Part shown: one piece after another, positions 1 through 8,325 of the stretch
Layout of the letters: the number at the start of each line of letters is the position of its first letter
How positions within the stretch are numbered: the first letter of the stretch is position 1
NCBI GenBank assembly: GCA_964243295.1
Contig: CAXTEJ010000011.1
Location: 15,971-79,970, forward strand
From: CAXTEJ01 sp964243295
GTDB taxonomy: Bacteria > Actinomycetota > Actinomycetes > Actinomycetales > Angustibacteraceae
Length of the DNA stretch: 64,000 nt
Reading direction: 5' to 3'
The notes under the pieces: model-generated
Seen by the model: the letters and a program-made list of their open reading frames with translations, nothing else
Databases searched by the model: none
What the model was told of the DNA's origin: nothing
Program-made: the position numbers and the translations under genes

Positions 1-641
1 GCGAACACCGCCTGCAAGGGGCGGGACCACAGCGACGCGGGTTGCGTTGCGGCGTAACGGCCGCCGTACACGAACGCGTTCGTCATCTCGGCGCCGTTCA
101 CCAGGAAGAACTGCAGCCCGGCGGCGAGCACGAACATGGCCGCGAATGTGAGCGTGCCGAAGACCAGCGCCATCGCGAGCAGCAGCACCGCGGTCAGCGA
201 CCAGCCGGGCCCGGCCAGCACGAGCCCGGCTACCAGCGCCGCGACACCGACGGTGACGCGGGCCAGGCGCCGCAGGCTGATGTCGCTGGTGACCAGCTGC
301 GCCAGCAGCGGCTGGGGCCGCAGGTAGAACACGTCGAGCGTGCCGGCCCGCAGGTACCTCGGCAGCTCGTCGCAGTGCCCGACGACCATGTCGGCGAGCG
401 AGAAGCAGATGTCGGCGATGCCGAACACCAGGACGACCTGCTCGAGCCGGAGCCCACCGAGCGAGGGGACGTTGCGGTACAGCACCCACACCTCGGCGAG
501 CTCGACCAGCCCGACGAGCACCGCCCCCAGCAGGTCAACGCGGAAGCTCGCCCGATACGAGCGCTGGGCACGCATCCGCGCCCCGAGCACCGCGCGGTAC
601 GGCGTGAGGCCGGCAGCCAGCGACGCCCCGAGGTCAGCCAC
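1..641 (-). CDS. ABC-2 family transporter permease, second subunit (3' end outside window)
   Basis: Reads leftward from a GTG at 641 and is cut by the window edge after about 213 codons. Several hydrophobic segments (roughly residues 35-55, 130-150 and 155-180) and the pattern RAGTLDVFYLRPQP resemble the membrane subunits of the DUF990/ABC-2 type exporter family. Its start overlaps the stop of the permease at 634-1437 by 8 bases, so the two are translationally coupled and probably form the membrane part of one exporter. The ATPase is not in the window and probably lies just to the left. The substrate cannot be told from the sequence. The family call rests on overall character rather than a catalytic motif. 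Confidence 0.75.
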   Translation of the reverse strand, partial: MADLGASLAAGLTPYRAVLGARMRAQRSYRASFRVDLLGAVLVGLVELAEVWVLYRNVPSLGGLRLEQVVLVFGIADICFSLADMVVGHCDELPRYLRAGTLDVFYLRPQPLLAQLVTSDISLRRLARVTVGVAALVAGLVLAGPGWSLTAVLLLAMALVFGTLTFAAMFVLAAGLQFFLVNGAEMTNAFVYGGRYAATQPASLWSRPLQAVF

Positions 642-1437
642 CCTGCACCTCCAGGCGACGTCGTCCGGCACGGGTCAGCAGGTGACCGGCGACGAGCACC
701 GCCGCCAGCCAGCCGACCTGCGCGGCGACCAGCAGCAGGGCGTCCACGCCGCGCACGCGACCGGACAGCACGTCGACGGGATACATGAGCATCGATGGGA
801 ACGGCGTGGCCTGCGCCACCGCCAGCAGCCAGCCTGGGAACAGCGCGATCGGGACGAACAGCCCAGCGAAGAACCCCGACGCGACCATGTAGAGGATCTG
901 CAGCCCCCGGATCTCGACGAGCCAGAACCCAGCGGCGGCGACGACGTAGACCGTCGCGAACGACAGCACGATGCCCAGCAGCACGCTCACGAGCCCGAGC
1001 GCGTACGGCGCGAGGTCCGTCGGCAGCACCATGCCGGCGAGCAGCCCGATCGCCACGCTCGGCAGACCTCGCGGCAGCAGGCTGAACAACGCCGCCCCCA
1101 CCTCGGTGGTGATGCTCGACGCCTGCAGGTCCAGCGGGCGCAGCAGGTCGACGACGACGTCGCCGTCCTTGATCCGCGTGGCCACGATGCTGCGGCCGTA
1201 GAGGTTCAGCGAGCCCAGCATCCCCTGCGACAACCAGACGTACGCGCCGATGGCCGCGGCGTCGTACCCGCCCACCGTGCCGCCGGCCGCGGTGACGGTC
1301 GCACCGAGGATCGTCACCTTCAGCAGCCCGAACGTCGCGTTGGCGACCAGCCCACCCAGCGCCGCGAGCCGGTACGCCGACTGCTGCGCGAAGCCGGCGG
1401 AGAGCAGCCTCCAGTAGACCCGCATCGCCCCCCGCAC
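634..1437 (-). CDS. ABC-2 family transporter permease, first subunit
   Basis: Product of 267 residues with about six membrane segments and the motif DVVVDLLRPLD after the second one, typical of paired ABC-2 permeases such as the DUF990-like family. It is first in a leftward pair with the partial permease that follows. The start is uncertain: GTG at 1437 lies a few bases after a TAGGTT box, while an ATG at 1425 follows a G-run. Either gives a complete protein. The substrate is unknown. Nearby polysaccharide genes make an envelope role possible, but they are separated by a hairpin and sit in a different transcript. Confidence 0.75.
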   Translation of the reverse strand: MRGAMRVYWRLLSAGFAQQSAYRLAALGGLVANATFGLLKVTILGATVTAAGGTVGGYDAAAIGAYVWLSQGMLGSLNLYGRSIVATRIKDGDVVVDLLRPLDLQASSITTEVGAALFSLLPRGLPSVAIGLLAGMVLPTDLAPYALGLVSVLLGIVLSFATVYVVAAAGFWLVEIRGLQILYMVASGFFAGLFVPIALFPGWLLAVAQATPFPSMLMYPVDVLSGRVRGVDALLLVAAQVGWLAAVLVAGHLLTRAGRRRLEVQGG

Positions 1438-1479
1438 AAGCGCGAGAACCTACCAGCCGGCGGGCGTTCCGGCAGTGCG

Positions 1480-1538
1480 CCGAGATGGCGCAGGTGGGGC
1501 ACTTTCAGGTCAGGACTGCCCCAGATTCGCCATCTCGG
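1480..1538. terminator. Nested inverted repeat, probable terminator hairpin
   Basis: An 11-bp perfect inverted repeat (1480-1490 with 1528-1538) encloses a second 7-bp repeat (1495-1501 with 1517-1523). The stop codon of the GNAT gene falls in the loop. It lies between that gene and the permease pair and could end the polysaccharide/GNAT transcript. There is no T-run, which is common for actinobacterial terminators. Confidence 0.5.
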
Positions 1539-2521
1539 TGGCGGGTGCTGGCGCCGGCTGTCAACCGGCGGCTGAGCAGCACCTCGACGGGCACGTAGCC
1601 GAGCTGGGCGTACAGCGCCCGCGCGCCGGTGTTCCAGCCGAACACCGACAGCCCCACCGACGTCGTCCCGCGCTCGCGCAGCGACTGGTGCAGCGACGAC
1701 AGCATCGCGCGGGCGTGGCCGCGGCGCCGGTGCTCGGGGTGCACGAGGACGTCGTACACGAACGCGCGCCCCTGGTGCACGGTGACCCAGAGCACGCCGA
1801 TCTCGAGCTCGGGCGAGGCGGGGCCCGCCATGACGGCGAAGAGCTTGTTGTCGGCGGTGTCGAGACCGTCGGGCAGCAGCTCCGCCAGGCTCTCGCGCGC
1901 TCGCTGACGAGCGTTCTCGGGCGCGACCATCCCGGCCCGCACCAGCTCGTCGGCGTAGGTCTCCTCCTGGTCAGCGGACCACCGCTCGAAGCGCTCGTCC
2001 GACATGGGCGTCAACCGCACGCGCGACGTGGGGGTCAGCTCCCCCACGTCGTCGAGCCACAGCCGCAGCCGCAGCACGTCGGGCTCGAAGCCGCGGCCGG
2101 CGACGACGGCCGTGAGCACCGGGTCGGCGGTGTAGGTGGCGATCTTCAGCAGGTCGGCGCCGTCGACGGCCCGCTCGACGGCGTCCATGACGTCGGAGGC
2201 GGTCACACCGCCGGGCAGCGCGTCGCCCTCAAGCCACAGGTGCTGCACCTGTGCGACGCGGCCCCGGGTGTCCTCGATCGTGTGCACCCAGAGCCACCCG
2301 ACCGGTTGGGCCGCAACGGGATCCACCATCGCGAGGACCGAGTGGCCCTCGGGCAGCTGACCGGTGGTGAACAAAGCCATCACCGCCGCGCCCTCGGCCT
2401 GCGCGCCTGCGGCGCCGACCCGCCCGGCGAGCTGACGTAGCCGGCCGAGGCGGTGCGCGGTGCCCGCGACCCAGGCGGGCAGCTCGTCGGCCGCCGCGGG
2501 CCGCAGCCCGAGCGACGTCAT
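1505..2521 (-). CDS. GNAT family N-acetyltransferase
   Basis: Product of 338 residues. The C-terminal third carries the acetyl-CoA binding segment of GNAT enzymes (DVLVHPEHRRRGHARAML, about residues 265-282) followed by GLSVFGWNTGARALYAQLGY, the usual end of the fold. The N-terminal half also looks like a diverged acetyltransferase domain, giving a tandem layout. The ATG at 2521 overlaps the stop of the large glycosyltransferase by 4 bases (ATGA), so it is the last gene of that operon. The substrate is not predictable. Its last codons lie within the hairpin at 1480-1538. Confidence 0.85.
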   Translation of the reverse strand: MTSLGLRPAAADELPAWVAGTAHRLGRLRQLAGRVGAAGAQAEGAAVMALFTTGQLPEGHSVLAMVDPVAAQPVGWLWVHTIEDTRGRVAQVQHLWLEGDALPGGVTASDVMDAVERAVDGADLLKIATYTADPVLTAVVAGRGFEPDVLRLRLWLDDVGELTPTSRVRLTPMSDERFERWSADQEETYADELVRAGMVAPENARQRARESLAELLPDGLDTADNKLFAVMAGPASPELEIGVLWVTVHQGRAFVYDVLVHPEHRRRGHARAMLSSLHQSLRERGTTSVGLSVFGWNTGARALYAQLGYVPVEVLLSRRLTAGASTRHRDGESGAVLT

Positions 2522-5500
2522 CGCCCGAGCAGCGTCTGCACCGCCACCTCGACGAGCCGGTGGGCACGGGCGTCGAAGGAATGCCCCTCACCGATGCGGA
2601 TCGCGTTGCGCCGCAACGTGTCGTCGTCGGGAAACAGCTCGGGCACCGGCGTGCGCAGCAGCTCGGTCAGGTGCTCGGGCGAGCGCCAGGTCACCACGCT
2701 CGGACCGAAGATCTCGTCGGTGCCGTCGATGTGGTCGCTCAGCACCCGGCCGCCCGAGGCCGCGACGTCGAACAGCCGGTTCGACCAGAAGCCCTCGCGC
2801 CGCATGTCGTCCCAGTGGTCGTTGAGCACCACGCCCGCCGAGCGGTACATCCGCGGCAGCGCGTCGTTGGCCACCGAGTTCGCCCGCACGTACTGCGGCT
2901 TGACGAACCCGTCCCAGCTACCGCCGTAGATGGCGATGTCCGTCTCCGCCTCGACCGCTGCTCGCACCACCGGGCGGTAGATGTTGCGGGAGTTGCCGAC
3001 GAACAGCACCGCGTCGCCGGTGTCGGGCTCGCCGGCGTCCGGGGTGAAGATCGTCGCGTCGGTGCACTGCAGCAGCGGCTCGATCGGCACGCCCCAGCGC
3101 TCCCCCGCCTCGCGCGCCCACCGGCGTCCGGCGGCGAAGACGTGGTCGTAGCCCACGAGCTCGCCGGACGTGACCATGTCGGGGTGGCTGATCACCCAGA
3201 TCAGGTTGACCTGTCCCGGCACGGGCTGCACGACGTCGAGGCCGCGGATCACCAGGCGCACGTCGTCGAGGTAGCCGGTGTCGCGCGACACCGCCTCACG
3301 CAGGTCGACGACGGCCTCGTGGCCCTGGCGCCGCAGCGCGGCAGCCATCGACTGCGCGAAGTGCCAGTCACCCCACTGCTCACCACGCGGGCCGGACGGC
3401 GCGGCGATCTGCAGCGCCCAGCGCAGCGGCAGCCCGGCCTCGGCCCGGGCGCGCGCGGAGTCGACGTCACGGATGGTCACCGGGCGCGGCACGAGCACGT
3501 CGGGGCCGGTGGCGACGCCCCTGACGTGCGCCAGCCGCAGCCCGCTGCGGTCCCACGCGGTGGTGTCGGGCGCCGGCGCGGCCTCGCGCCACACCCGGCG
3601 CAGCTCGCGCAGGTCGTGCGGGTGCGCCGCCTGCACCGGCCGGCCGATCACCCACGCCTGCACCGAGGGCACGATCGTGGCCGCGCCCGGACGCCGAGCA
3701 CGCAGCCGCAGCGTGAGGTCGACGGCGTGACCGTCGTTGAGCAGCAACGGCTGCAGCCCGCCCACGGCGGCGACGTCTGCGGCGCGTGCGAGCAGCATCC
3801 GGTCGTCGGGCGCGACGACCCGCAGGGGTCCGCCGAGCGCGACGTCCTCACGTGGGTGGCCGACGAGCACCGGCACCGGCAGGTCGGTGGCGTCGACGGC
3901 CGTGACGCCCGCGCTCAGCACCGTGCCGGTCGGGCCGATCAGCAGCGGGCTCACGACGGTGGTGTCGTCGTCCAGCGCGTCGCGCAGCTCGCTGAGACCG
4001 CTGCGCAGCAGCACGTGCGGGTCGATCAGCAGCAGCAGCTCGCCGGTGGTCTGGCCGATGCCGACGTTGGTGCCGAGCGCGTAGCCGAGGTTGACCGGCG
4101 TGCGGAGCACCCGCACCCGCGGGTCCGCGAGCTCGAGGGTCGCCATGACGGTGCTGCCCGAGCGGCGCGAGCCGGTGTCGACCAGGACGATCTCGAGGTC
4201 GCCGTCCCACTGCAGCAGGCCTTCCACGGCCCGGACGGCGTCACCGGGCTGGTTGCTGACGGCGACCACGGCGCTGATGCGGCCGGGCACCCGCTCGCGG
4301 TCGCGCGCGTCGTCCCAGTCGACGAGGTGGCGCGAGCGGACGACGTAGTCCCACGTCAGCGGCTCGCGCACGCTGATGCGGCTGGCGTCCTGGCTGTCCT
4401 CGCTGTAGATCGCGCCGACGTACGGCAGCAGCTCGAGGGTGGTGCGCTCACTGATGCGCAGGACGAGGTCGTAGTCGACGGTGCGGCGCAGGTCCTCGGC
4501 GAAACCCCCGACCTCGGCCAGCACGCTGGCGCGCACGACGAGCACGTTGAGGTCGATGTGGTTGCCGATGAGCAGGTGCTCGCGGCCGCCGTCGAAGGCG
4601 CGGAACGTCGTGCGCCCGTTGTCGCGCAGCTCCATCGCGGTGTAGGCGGCGTCGAGGCCGCGGTGCTCCATCGCCGCGAGCGAGACCCGCAGGAAATCCG
4701 GCTGCCAGGTGTTGTCGGAGTCGAGGAACGCGACGTAGCGCCCGGTCGCCGCGGCGATCGCCGTGTTGCGCGCCCGGCTGACGCCCTCGTGGGCGCCCTT
4801 GATGACCGTGATGCGCGGGTCGAAGGTGGCCATGCCCTGCAGCACGAACGGGGTGTCGTCGGTCGACCCGTCGTCGACGACGAGCAGCTGCCACCCGCCG
4901 TACGTCTGCGCCTGCACCGACTCGATCGCCTTGCGCAGCGAGGGGCCGCGGTTCCACGTCGGCATGACGATGCTCACCAGCGGCTGCGCGGCGTCGGGCT
5001 CGGGCAGCCGGACGCCGGCCACCTCGGCCATCAGCGCCTGCTCGGCCTGCTCGGGCATGGCGTCGACGCGACGGGGCGCCTTGCGCATGCCCTCCTGCTG
5101 CTGCCACTCGCGCACCGCCCGGAACGCGCGGGACCGCAGCTGCCCGTAGGTGATCTGGGCGTAGGCCGTGCCGCGCGGCTGCGGCAGCGGGGTGTCGTCG
5201 GTGGCGATCGACAGGAAGTGGGCGAGCGGGCCGCCGGTGAAGTACTTGGACTCGTGGTGCGCGAGCTGGTGCTGCACCGCGTCGAACAGCGGGTGGGGCC
5301 TGCCGTGCTTGGACCTGCGGCGCAGGAAGACCGCGAAGGGGTCGAGCGAGCGGCCGTTCCACCGCTTGCGGTCGAACCACTCCGGCTCGAACAGCGGGGT
5401 CGGCGACAACCCGGCCGCGCGGCCCTTGCGCACGTAGTCGACGATGCCCGCCAGGTCGGAGCCGAACGCCTTCCGGCGCTGCAGCTCGTACCACTCGCGG

Positions 5501-5631
5501 TCGAAGGCGCCGGACGCCGCGATGGTGCGGACGGCGAGCGCCTCGCGGGCGCTGGTGAGCGCCTGCCGCGCGCCGGGTGCCTGACGCACCCTCGGCGGGA
5601 CGAGCGTGCGGACGACGGAACCGAGCTTCAT
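2518..5631 (-). CDS. Three-module glycosyltransferase (GT2 - GT2-like - CgeB/GT4-like)
   Basis: Product of about 1,037 residues, much longer than a simple GT2 enzyme. Residues 1-160 hold short repeats of the FDREWYELQ...G..P.PLF type often seen before glycosyltransferase domains. About 215-430 is a classical GT2 domain (SIVMPTWNRG, VVDDGSTDDT, FLDSDN as the DXD-like metal site). About 452-560 is a second GT2-like fold (LVDTGSRRSG) whose metal motif is reduced to IDPH. About 735-1037 resembles a CgeB-type/GT family 1 module (VLFVGNSRNIYRPV, ending VAASGGRVLSDHIDGTDEIFG). The ATG at 5631 overlaps the preceding RgpF-like stop by 4 bases. Probably cytoplasmic or membrane-associated and building a surface glycan; sugar specificity unknown. 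Confidence 0.85.
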   Translation of the reverse strand: MKLGSVVRTLVPPRVRQAPGARQALTSAREALAVRTIAASGAFDREWYELQRRKAFGSDLAGIVDYVRKGRAAGLSPTPLFEPEWFDRKRWNGRSLDPFAVFLRRRSKHGRPHPLFDAVQHQLAHHESKYFTGGPLAHFLSIATDDTPLPQPRGTAYAQITYGQLRSRAFRAVREWQQQEGMRKAPRRVDAMPEQAEQALMAEVAGVRLPEPDAAQPLVSIVMPTWNRGPSLRKAIESVQAQTYGGWQLLVVDDGSTDDTPFVLQGMATFDPRITVIKGAHEGVSRARNTAIAAATGRYVAFLDSDNTWQPDFLRVSLAAMEHRGLDAAYTAMELRDNGRTTFRAFDGGREHLLIGNHIDLNVLVVRASVLAEVGGFAEDLRRTVDYDLVLRISERTTLELLPYVGAIYSEDSQDASRISVREPLTWDYVVRSRHLVDWDDARDRERVPGRISAVVAVSNQPGDAVRAVEGLLQWDGDLEIVLVDTGSRRSGSTVMATLELADPRVRVLRTPVNLGYALGTNVGIGQTTGELLLLIDPHVLLRSGLSELRDALDDDTTVVSPLLIGPTGTVLSAGVTAVDATDLPVPVLVGHPREDVALGGPLRVVAPDDRMLLARAADVAAVGGLQPLLLNDGHAVDLTLRLRARRPGAATIVPSVQAWVIGRPVQAAHPHDLRELRRVWREAAPAPDTTAWDRSGLRLAHVRGVATGPDVLVPRPVTIRDVDSARARAEAGLPLRWALQIAAPSGPRGEQWGDWHFAQSMAAALRRQGHEAVVDLREAVSRDTGYLDDVRLVIRGLDVVQPVPGQVNLIWVISHPDMVTSGELVGYDHVFAAGRRWAREAGERWGVPIEPLLQCTDATIFTPDAGEPDTGDAVLFVGNSRNIYRPVVRAAVEAETDIAIYGGSWDGFVKPQYVRANSVANDALPRMYRSAGVVLNDHWDDMRREGFWSNRLFDVAASGGRVLSDHIDGTDEIFGPSVVTWRSPEHLTELLRTPVPELFPDDDTLRRNAIRIGEGHSFDARAHRLVEVAVQTLLGR

Positions 5632-6566
5632 GCGGTGTAGCCGATCAGCTGGCGGGCGGGGAAGGACAGGCGGGCGGGCCCGACGAGCTCGCCCTCCCGA
5701 CCGGGGTAGCTGACGGCGGTGCGCTCGAGGAACTCGCGGACGCCGTCGAACATCTCGGGGTAGGCGCGCTCGCACGCCTCGAGCAGGACGCCGGACCCGA
5801 GCCGGTAGGGGTCGTAGCGCAGGGTGTCGATCTTGACGACGGGAAGCCGCGCGCCGTCGAGGGCGCGGTCGGCCAGCGCGGACATCGGGTTCCACGGCTC
5901 GCGTGCGAACCGTGGCAGGCTCGACAGCCGCTTTCCCTTGGGCCGCAACGGCGCCCGGTGGGCGGCCCACCAGACCTGGCGGGCGCGGGCGATGCGCCGG
6001 TCGGCCTCGTTCTCGGTGTAGTAGCTGCCGATCTCGAACCCGGCCTCGAGGATCGCGCGGCTCAGGCCCAGCTCGTAGACGCGGATCACCCGGTTGCGGT
6101 CGGACACCACCTGCATGTCGCCCCAGAACTGCTGGAAACCCCGGGAGGCGACGACCCAGGGTCGGAACGCGTAGAAGAACGACTGCACGTGGCGCCTGCG
6201 GCGCATGGTCTCGGTGAGCCCCCAGGCGTCGAACGGGCGCTGCATCATCGTGTCGACGACGGTCTGCCACGGCACCAGCGGGCCGATGTAGCTGTCGTTG
6301 CAGACCACGACGAGGTCGTAGGACGCGAGGTCACCGACGGTGTCGAGGCCCAGCTTGTAGCTGTAGAAGTCGTAGCCCTCGTTCTCGCGGACGATCAGCT
6401 CGGCGCGCGAGGTGACCGACGCGGCGACCTCAGTGTCGGTGATGCCGGCGGCCGACACGAGCACCAGCCGCGTCGCCACGCCCTGCCACGCGTCGAGCTG
6501 GCGCAGCACGTGCGGCGCGACGAGCCCGTGCGGGTCGTAGTGGGCCATGACGACGAGGGTTCGCAC
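5628..6566 (-). CDS. RgpF-like rhamnan/polysaccharide synthesis protein
   Basis: Product of 312 residues. Opening (TLVVMAHYDPHGLVAPHVL), ENEGYDFYSYKLGL around residue 63 and VVCNDSYIGP around residue 87 match the RgpF family (rhamnan synthesis F, a glycosyltransferase-like fold). It heads a leftward operon with the three-module glycosyltransferase and the GNAT enzyme, joined by ATGA overlaps. GTG at 6566 is chosen because a TAGGGT box (6573-6578) ends 6 bases before it, a leaderless arrangement. Probable role: adding or polymerising sugars of a cell-wall or capsular polymer. The exact linkage is not predictable. Confidence 0.8.
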   Translation of the reverse strand: MRTLVVMAHYDPHGLVAPHVLRQLDAWQGVATRLVLVSAAGITDTEVAASVTSRAELIVRENEGYDFYSYKLGLDTVGDLASYDLVVVCNDSYIGPLVPWQTVVDTMMQRPFDAWGLTETMRRRRHVQSFFYAFRPWVVASRGFQQFWGDMQVVSDRNRVIRVYELGLSRAILEAGFEIGSYYTENEADRRIARARQVWWAAHRAPLRPKGKRLSSLPRFAREPWNPMSALADRALDGARLPVVKIDTLRYDPYRLGSGVLLEACERAYPEMFDGVREFLERTAVSYPGREGELVGPARLSFPARQLIGYTA

Positions 6567-6572
6567 CCGCCG

Positions 6573-6578
6573 ACCCTA
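6573..6578 (-). promoter_or_regulatory. -10 box for leaderless transcript
   Basis: TAGGGT on the minus strand, six bases before the GTG of the RgpF-like gene. It fixes the start and marks the promoter of the leftward glycosyltransferase operon. Confidence 0.5.
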
Positions 6579-6598
6579 CCCTCGCGCGCTGGTGGCGC

Positions 6599-7186
6599 TC
6601 AGCCTGCGGGCGGCGGGTCGAGCACGCGCTCGATGCGTGCCCAGGCCCGACGCATCGGCCCCGGCGCGCGCCAGCCGGCGACCGCCGTCGCGAGCTGCGC
6701 CTGCAGGTCGGTCGGGTCGCCGCTGGGCAGGGCCACCACCTGCACCGGCCGGTACGTCGAGCGCAGCTGGGCGAGGCGCCGCTCACGGTGCGCGGGCCAG
6801 CCGTCGACCGGGTGGCGGCGCGACCAGGCCCGCTCGTCGAGCAGGTGCTCGACCACGACGCCGCTGCGGCGACCGAGCGCGAGGTGGGCGCCGTCGAGCA
6901 CCAGCACGAACCTCGCCCGCCGGCAGGCAGCCGAGACCTGCGGCAGGTGCTCGACCAGGTGGGCCAGCCGTCCGGCGTCCACGCCGGTGACGTCGACGAG
7001 GACGACGGGCAGGTCGTCGGCGCGGGCGCCGAGCGAGCGCGACCAGCTGCCCGGCCGCAGCCCCGGCGGCGGCACCCGTGAGGCGGCGACGACGGCGTCG
7101 ACGGCGCGACCGGCGGGCTCGCGCAGCCACGCCTGCGAGCGTGCGAGCTCCACGGCGCGCCTGACCACGCGGGTCACGGCACTCAC
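6599..7186 (-). CDS. Conserved-context unknown protein in polysaccharide cluster
   Basis: Product of 195 residues that I do not recognise. GTG at 7186 overlaps the stop of the MurG-like gene by 4 bases (GTGA), so it is co-translated. The middle has alternating beta-like and helical stretches (PVVLVDVTGVDAGRLAHLVE, RARFVLVLDGAHLALG, VQVVALPSGD), suggesting a Rossmann-like or glycosyltransferase-like fold without an obvious DXD. It is Arg- and Ala-rich, with no signal peptide or membrane segment. A reduced glycosyltransferase accessory domain is possible, but this is inference from context. Confidence 0.6.
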   Translation of the reverse strand: MSAVTRVVRRAVELARSQAWLREPAGRAVDAVVAASRVPPPGLRPGSWSRSLGARADDLPVVLVDVTGVDAGRLAHLVEHLPQVSAACRRARFVLVLDGAHLALGRRSGVVVEHLLDERAWSRRHPVDGWPAHRERRLAQLRSTYRPVQVVALPSGDPTDLQAQLATAVAGWRAPGPMRRAWARIERVLDPPPAG

Positions 7187-8277
7187 GCCGCACCACCGGG
7201 CAGCAGCCGCTCGACCTCGGCCTGCGCGGCCGCCGCACCGTTCGGTTGCGCCGCACCGGCCAGCGCGCCGCGCATCCGCGTCCGCACCGCGGGGTCGCCG
7301 AGCTCGCGCACGACCCGGTCGACGCCGGCCGCGTCGAGCACCGGGACGTCGAGGCCCACCCCGGCCTGCTGCGCCCACTGGGCGCGGGCCGGCTGGTCGT
7401 CGCGGCCGGTGCTGCGGTTGGCCACGAACGCCGTCGGCACGCCGAAGCCGACGAGCTCGTGGAAGGAGTTGTAGCCGGCGGCCGCGACGGCGAGGTCGAA
7501 GGCCCGCAGGTGCCGGGCGATCGGGTAGACCGAGACGCCGACCACGCCGTCCGGCAGCCCGGCGTCGCGAGTCGCGATGGCCGGTCGGGTCACGACCACC
7601 TGCAGCCCGGGCACGCCGGTCAGCCCCCGCACGACGCGGCCGACCTCGGACTCGACGTCCTTGATGCTGCCCACGCCGAGGGTGACGAGCGCGGCGGGGC
7701 GGGCGGGGTCGATCCCCAGCTCGGCAGCGGCCCGCTCGCGCGGCAGCAGGTCGGTGTCGTCGAGCAGCGTGACCGGGCCGACGGGCACCGCGTCGGTGCG
7801 CCCGACGGTGGCTCCGGCGTCCATCGCGGCGGCGAGCTCACCGGGCTCGACGACGGCGTCGAAGACGCTGCTGCTGCGCAGCTGCCGGACGCCGAGACCG
7901 GGCCGCCACATCGCCCGCCGCGACCACACCAGGCGGACGTCGGGCAGCACCGACCGGCTCTCGAGCACCCCCTCGTAGGGGTGCACGCCGTCGAAGACGA
8001 CGACGTCGGGGCGCTCGCGCAGCAGCACCTCGGCGAACCGGTCGGCGAACACCGCCCGCCAGCGCCGCGCGCCGATGCCGAGGTCGTCGCGGGAGGGGAT
8101 GTACTCGAAGGGCAGCCCCAGCTCGGCCACCAGCGGCACCGCCCGCGACATCGACACGACGTAGGCGTCGACCCCCGCGCCACGACGGCGGGCCATGGCC
8201 ATCAGCCGGGTCAGGTGACCCATGCCGAAGCCGTTGGACGACACGTACATCACGCGGCCGGCGGGCGCGCCGGTCAC
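7183..8277 (-). CDS. MurG-like (GT28/GT-B) glycosyltransferase
   Basis: Product of 364 residues. The N-terminal glycine-rich loop SNGFGMGHLTR (about residues 13-23) and the C-terminal donor-site motif AAGYNSFHELVGFGVP (about 275-290) are the hallmarks of UDP-GlcNAc-using GT-B enzymes of the MurG/MGDG synthase type. It is not MurG itself, which sits in division clusters. It probably transfers a nucleotide sugar in surface-glycan assembly. GTG at 8277 is the second copy of a duplicated gene boundary (8274-8325); ATG at 8250 is an alternative. The next gene overlaps by 4 bases. Confidence 0.8.
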   Translation of the reverse strand: MTGAPAGRVMYVSSNGFGMGHLTRLMAMARRRGAGVDAYVVSMSRAVPLVAELGLPFEYIPSRDDLGIGARRWRAVFADRFAEVLLRERPDVVVFDGVHPYEGVLESRSVLPDVRLVWSRRAMWRPGLGVRQLRSSSVFDAVVEPGELAAAMDAGATVGRTDAVPVGPVTLLDDTDLLPRERAAAELGIDPARPAALVTLGVGSIKDVESEVGRVVRGLTGVPGLQVVVTRPAIATRDAGLPDGVVGVSVYPIARHLRAFDLAVAAAGYNSFHELVGFGVPTAFVANRSTGRDDQPARAQWAQQAGVGLDVPVLDAAGVDRVVRELGDPAVRTRMRGALAGAAQPNGAAAAQAEVERLLPGGAA

Positions 8278-8325
8278 GGCGCCTCGCGCACGGTGCTGGT
8301 CACGGCGCCTCGCGCACGGTGCTGG
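8274..8325. repeat. 26-bp perfect tandem duplication at a gene boundary
   Basis: Two identical 26-bp units (8274-8299 and 8300-8325). Each holds TCAC on the + strand, which on the minus strand is GTGA, the stop/start overlap used throughout this window. The GT2 gene stops in one copy and the MurG-like gene starts in the other, so the duplication turned a 4-bp overlap into a 22-bp gap. Confidence 0.9.

Noticed and set aside
2560..5640. A 1,026-codon open frame on the + strand
   Set aside because: It mirrors the glycosyltransferase gene on the other strand; its product is full of Arg, His, Gly and Val with no fold, the usual effect of GC-rich DNA.
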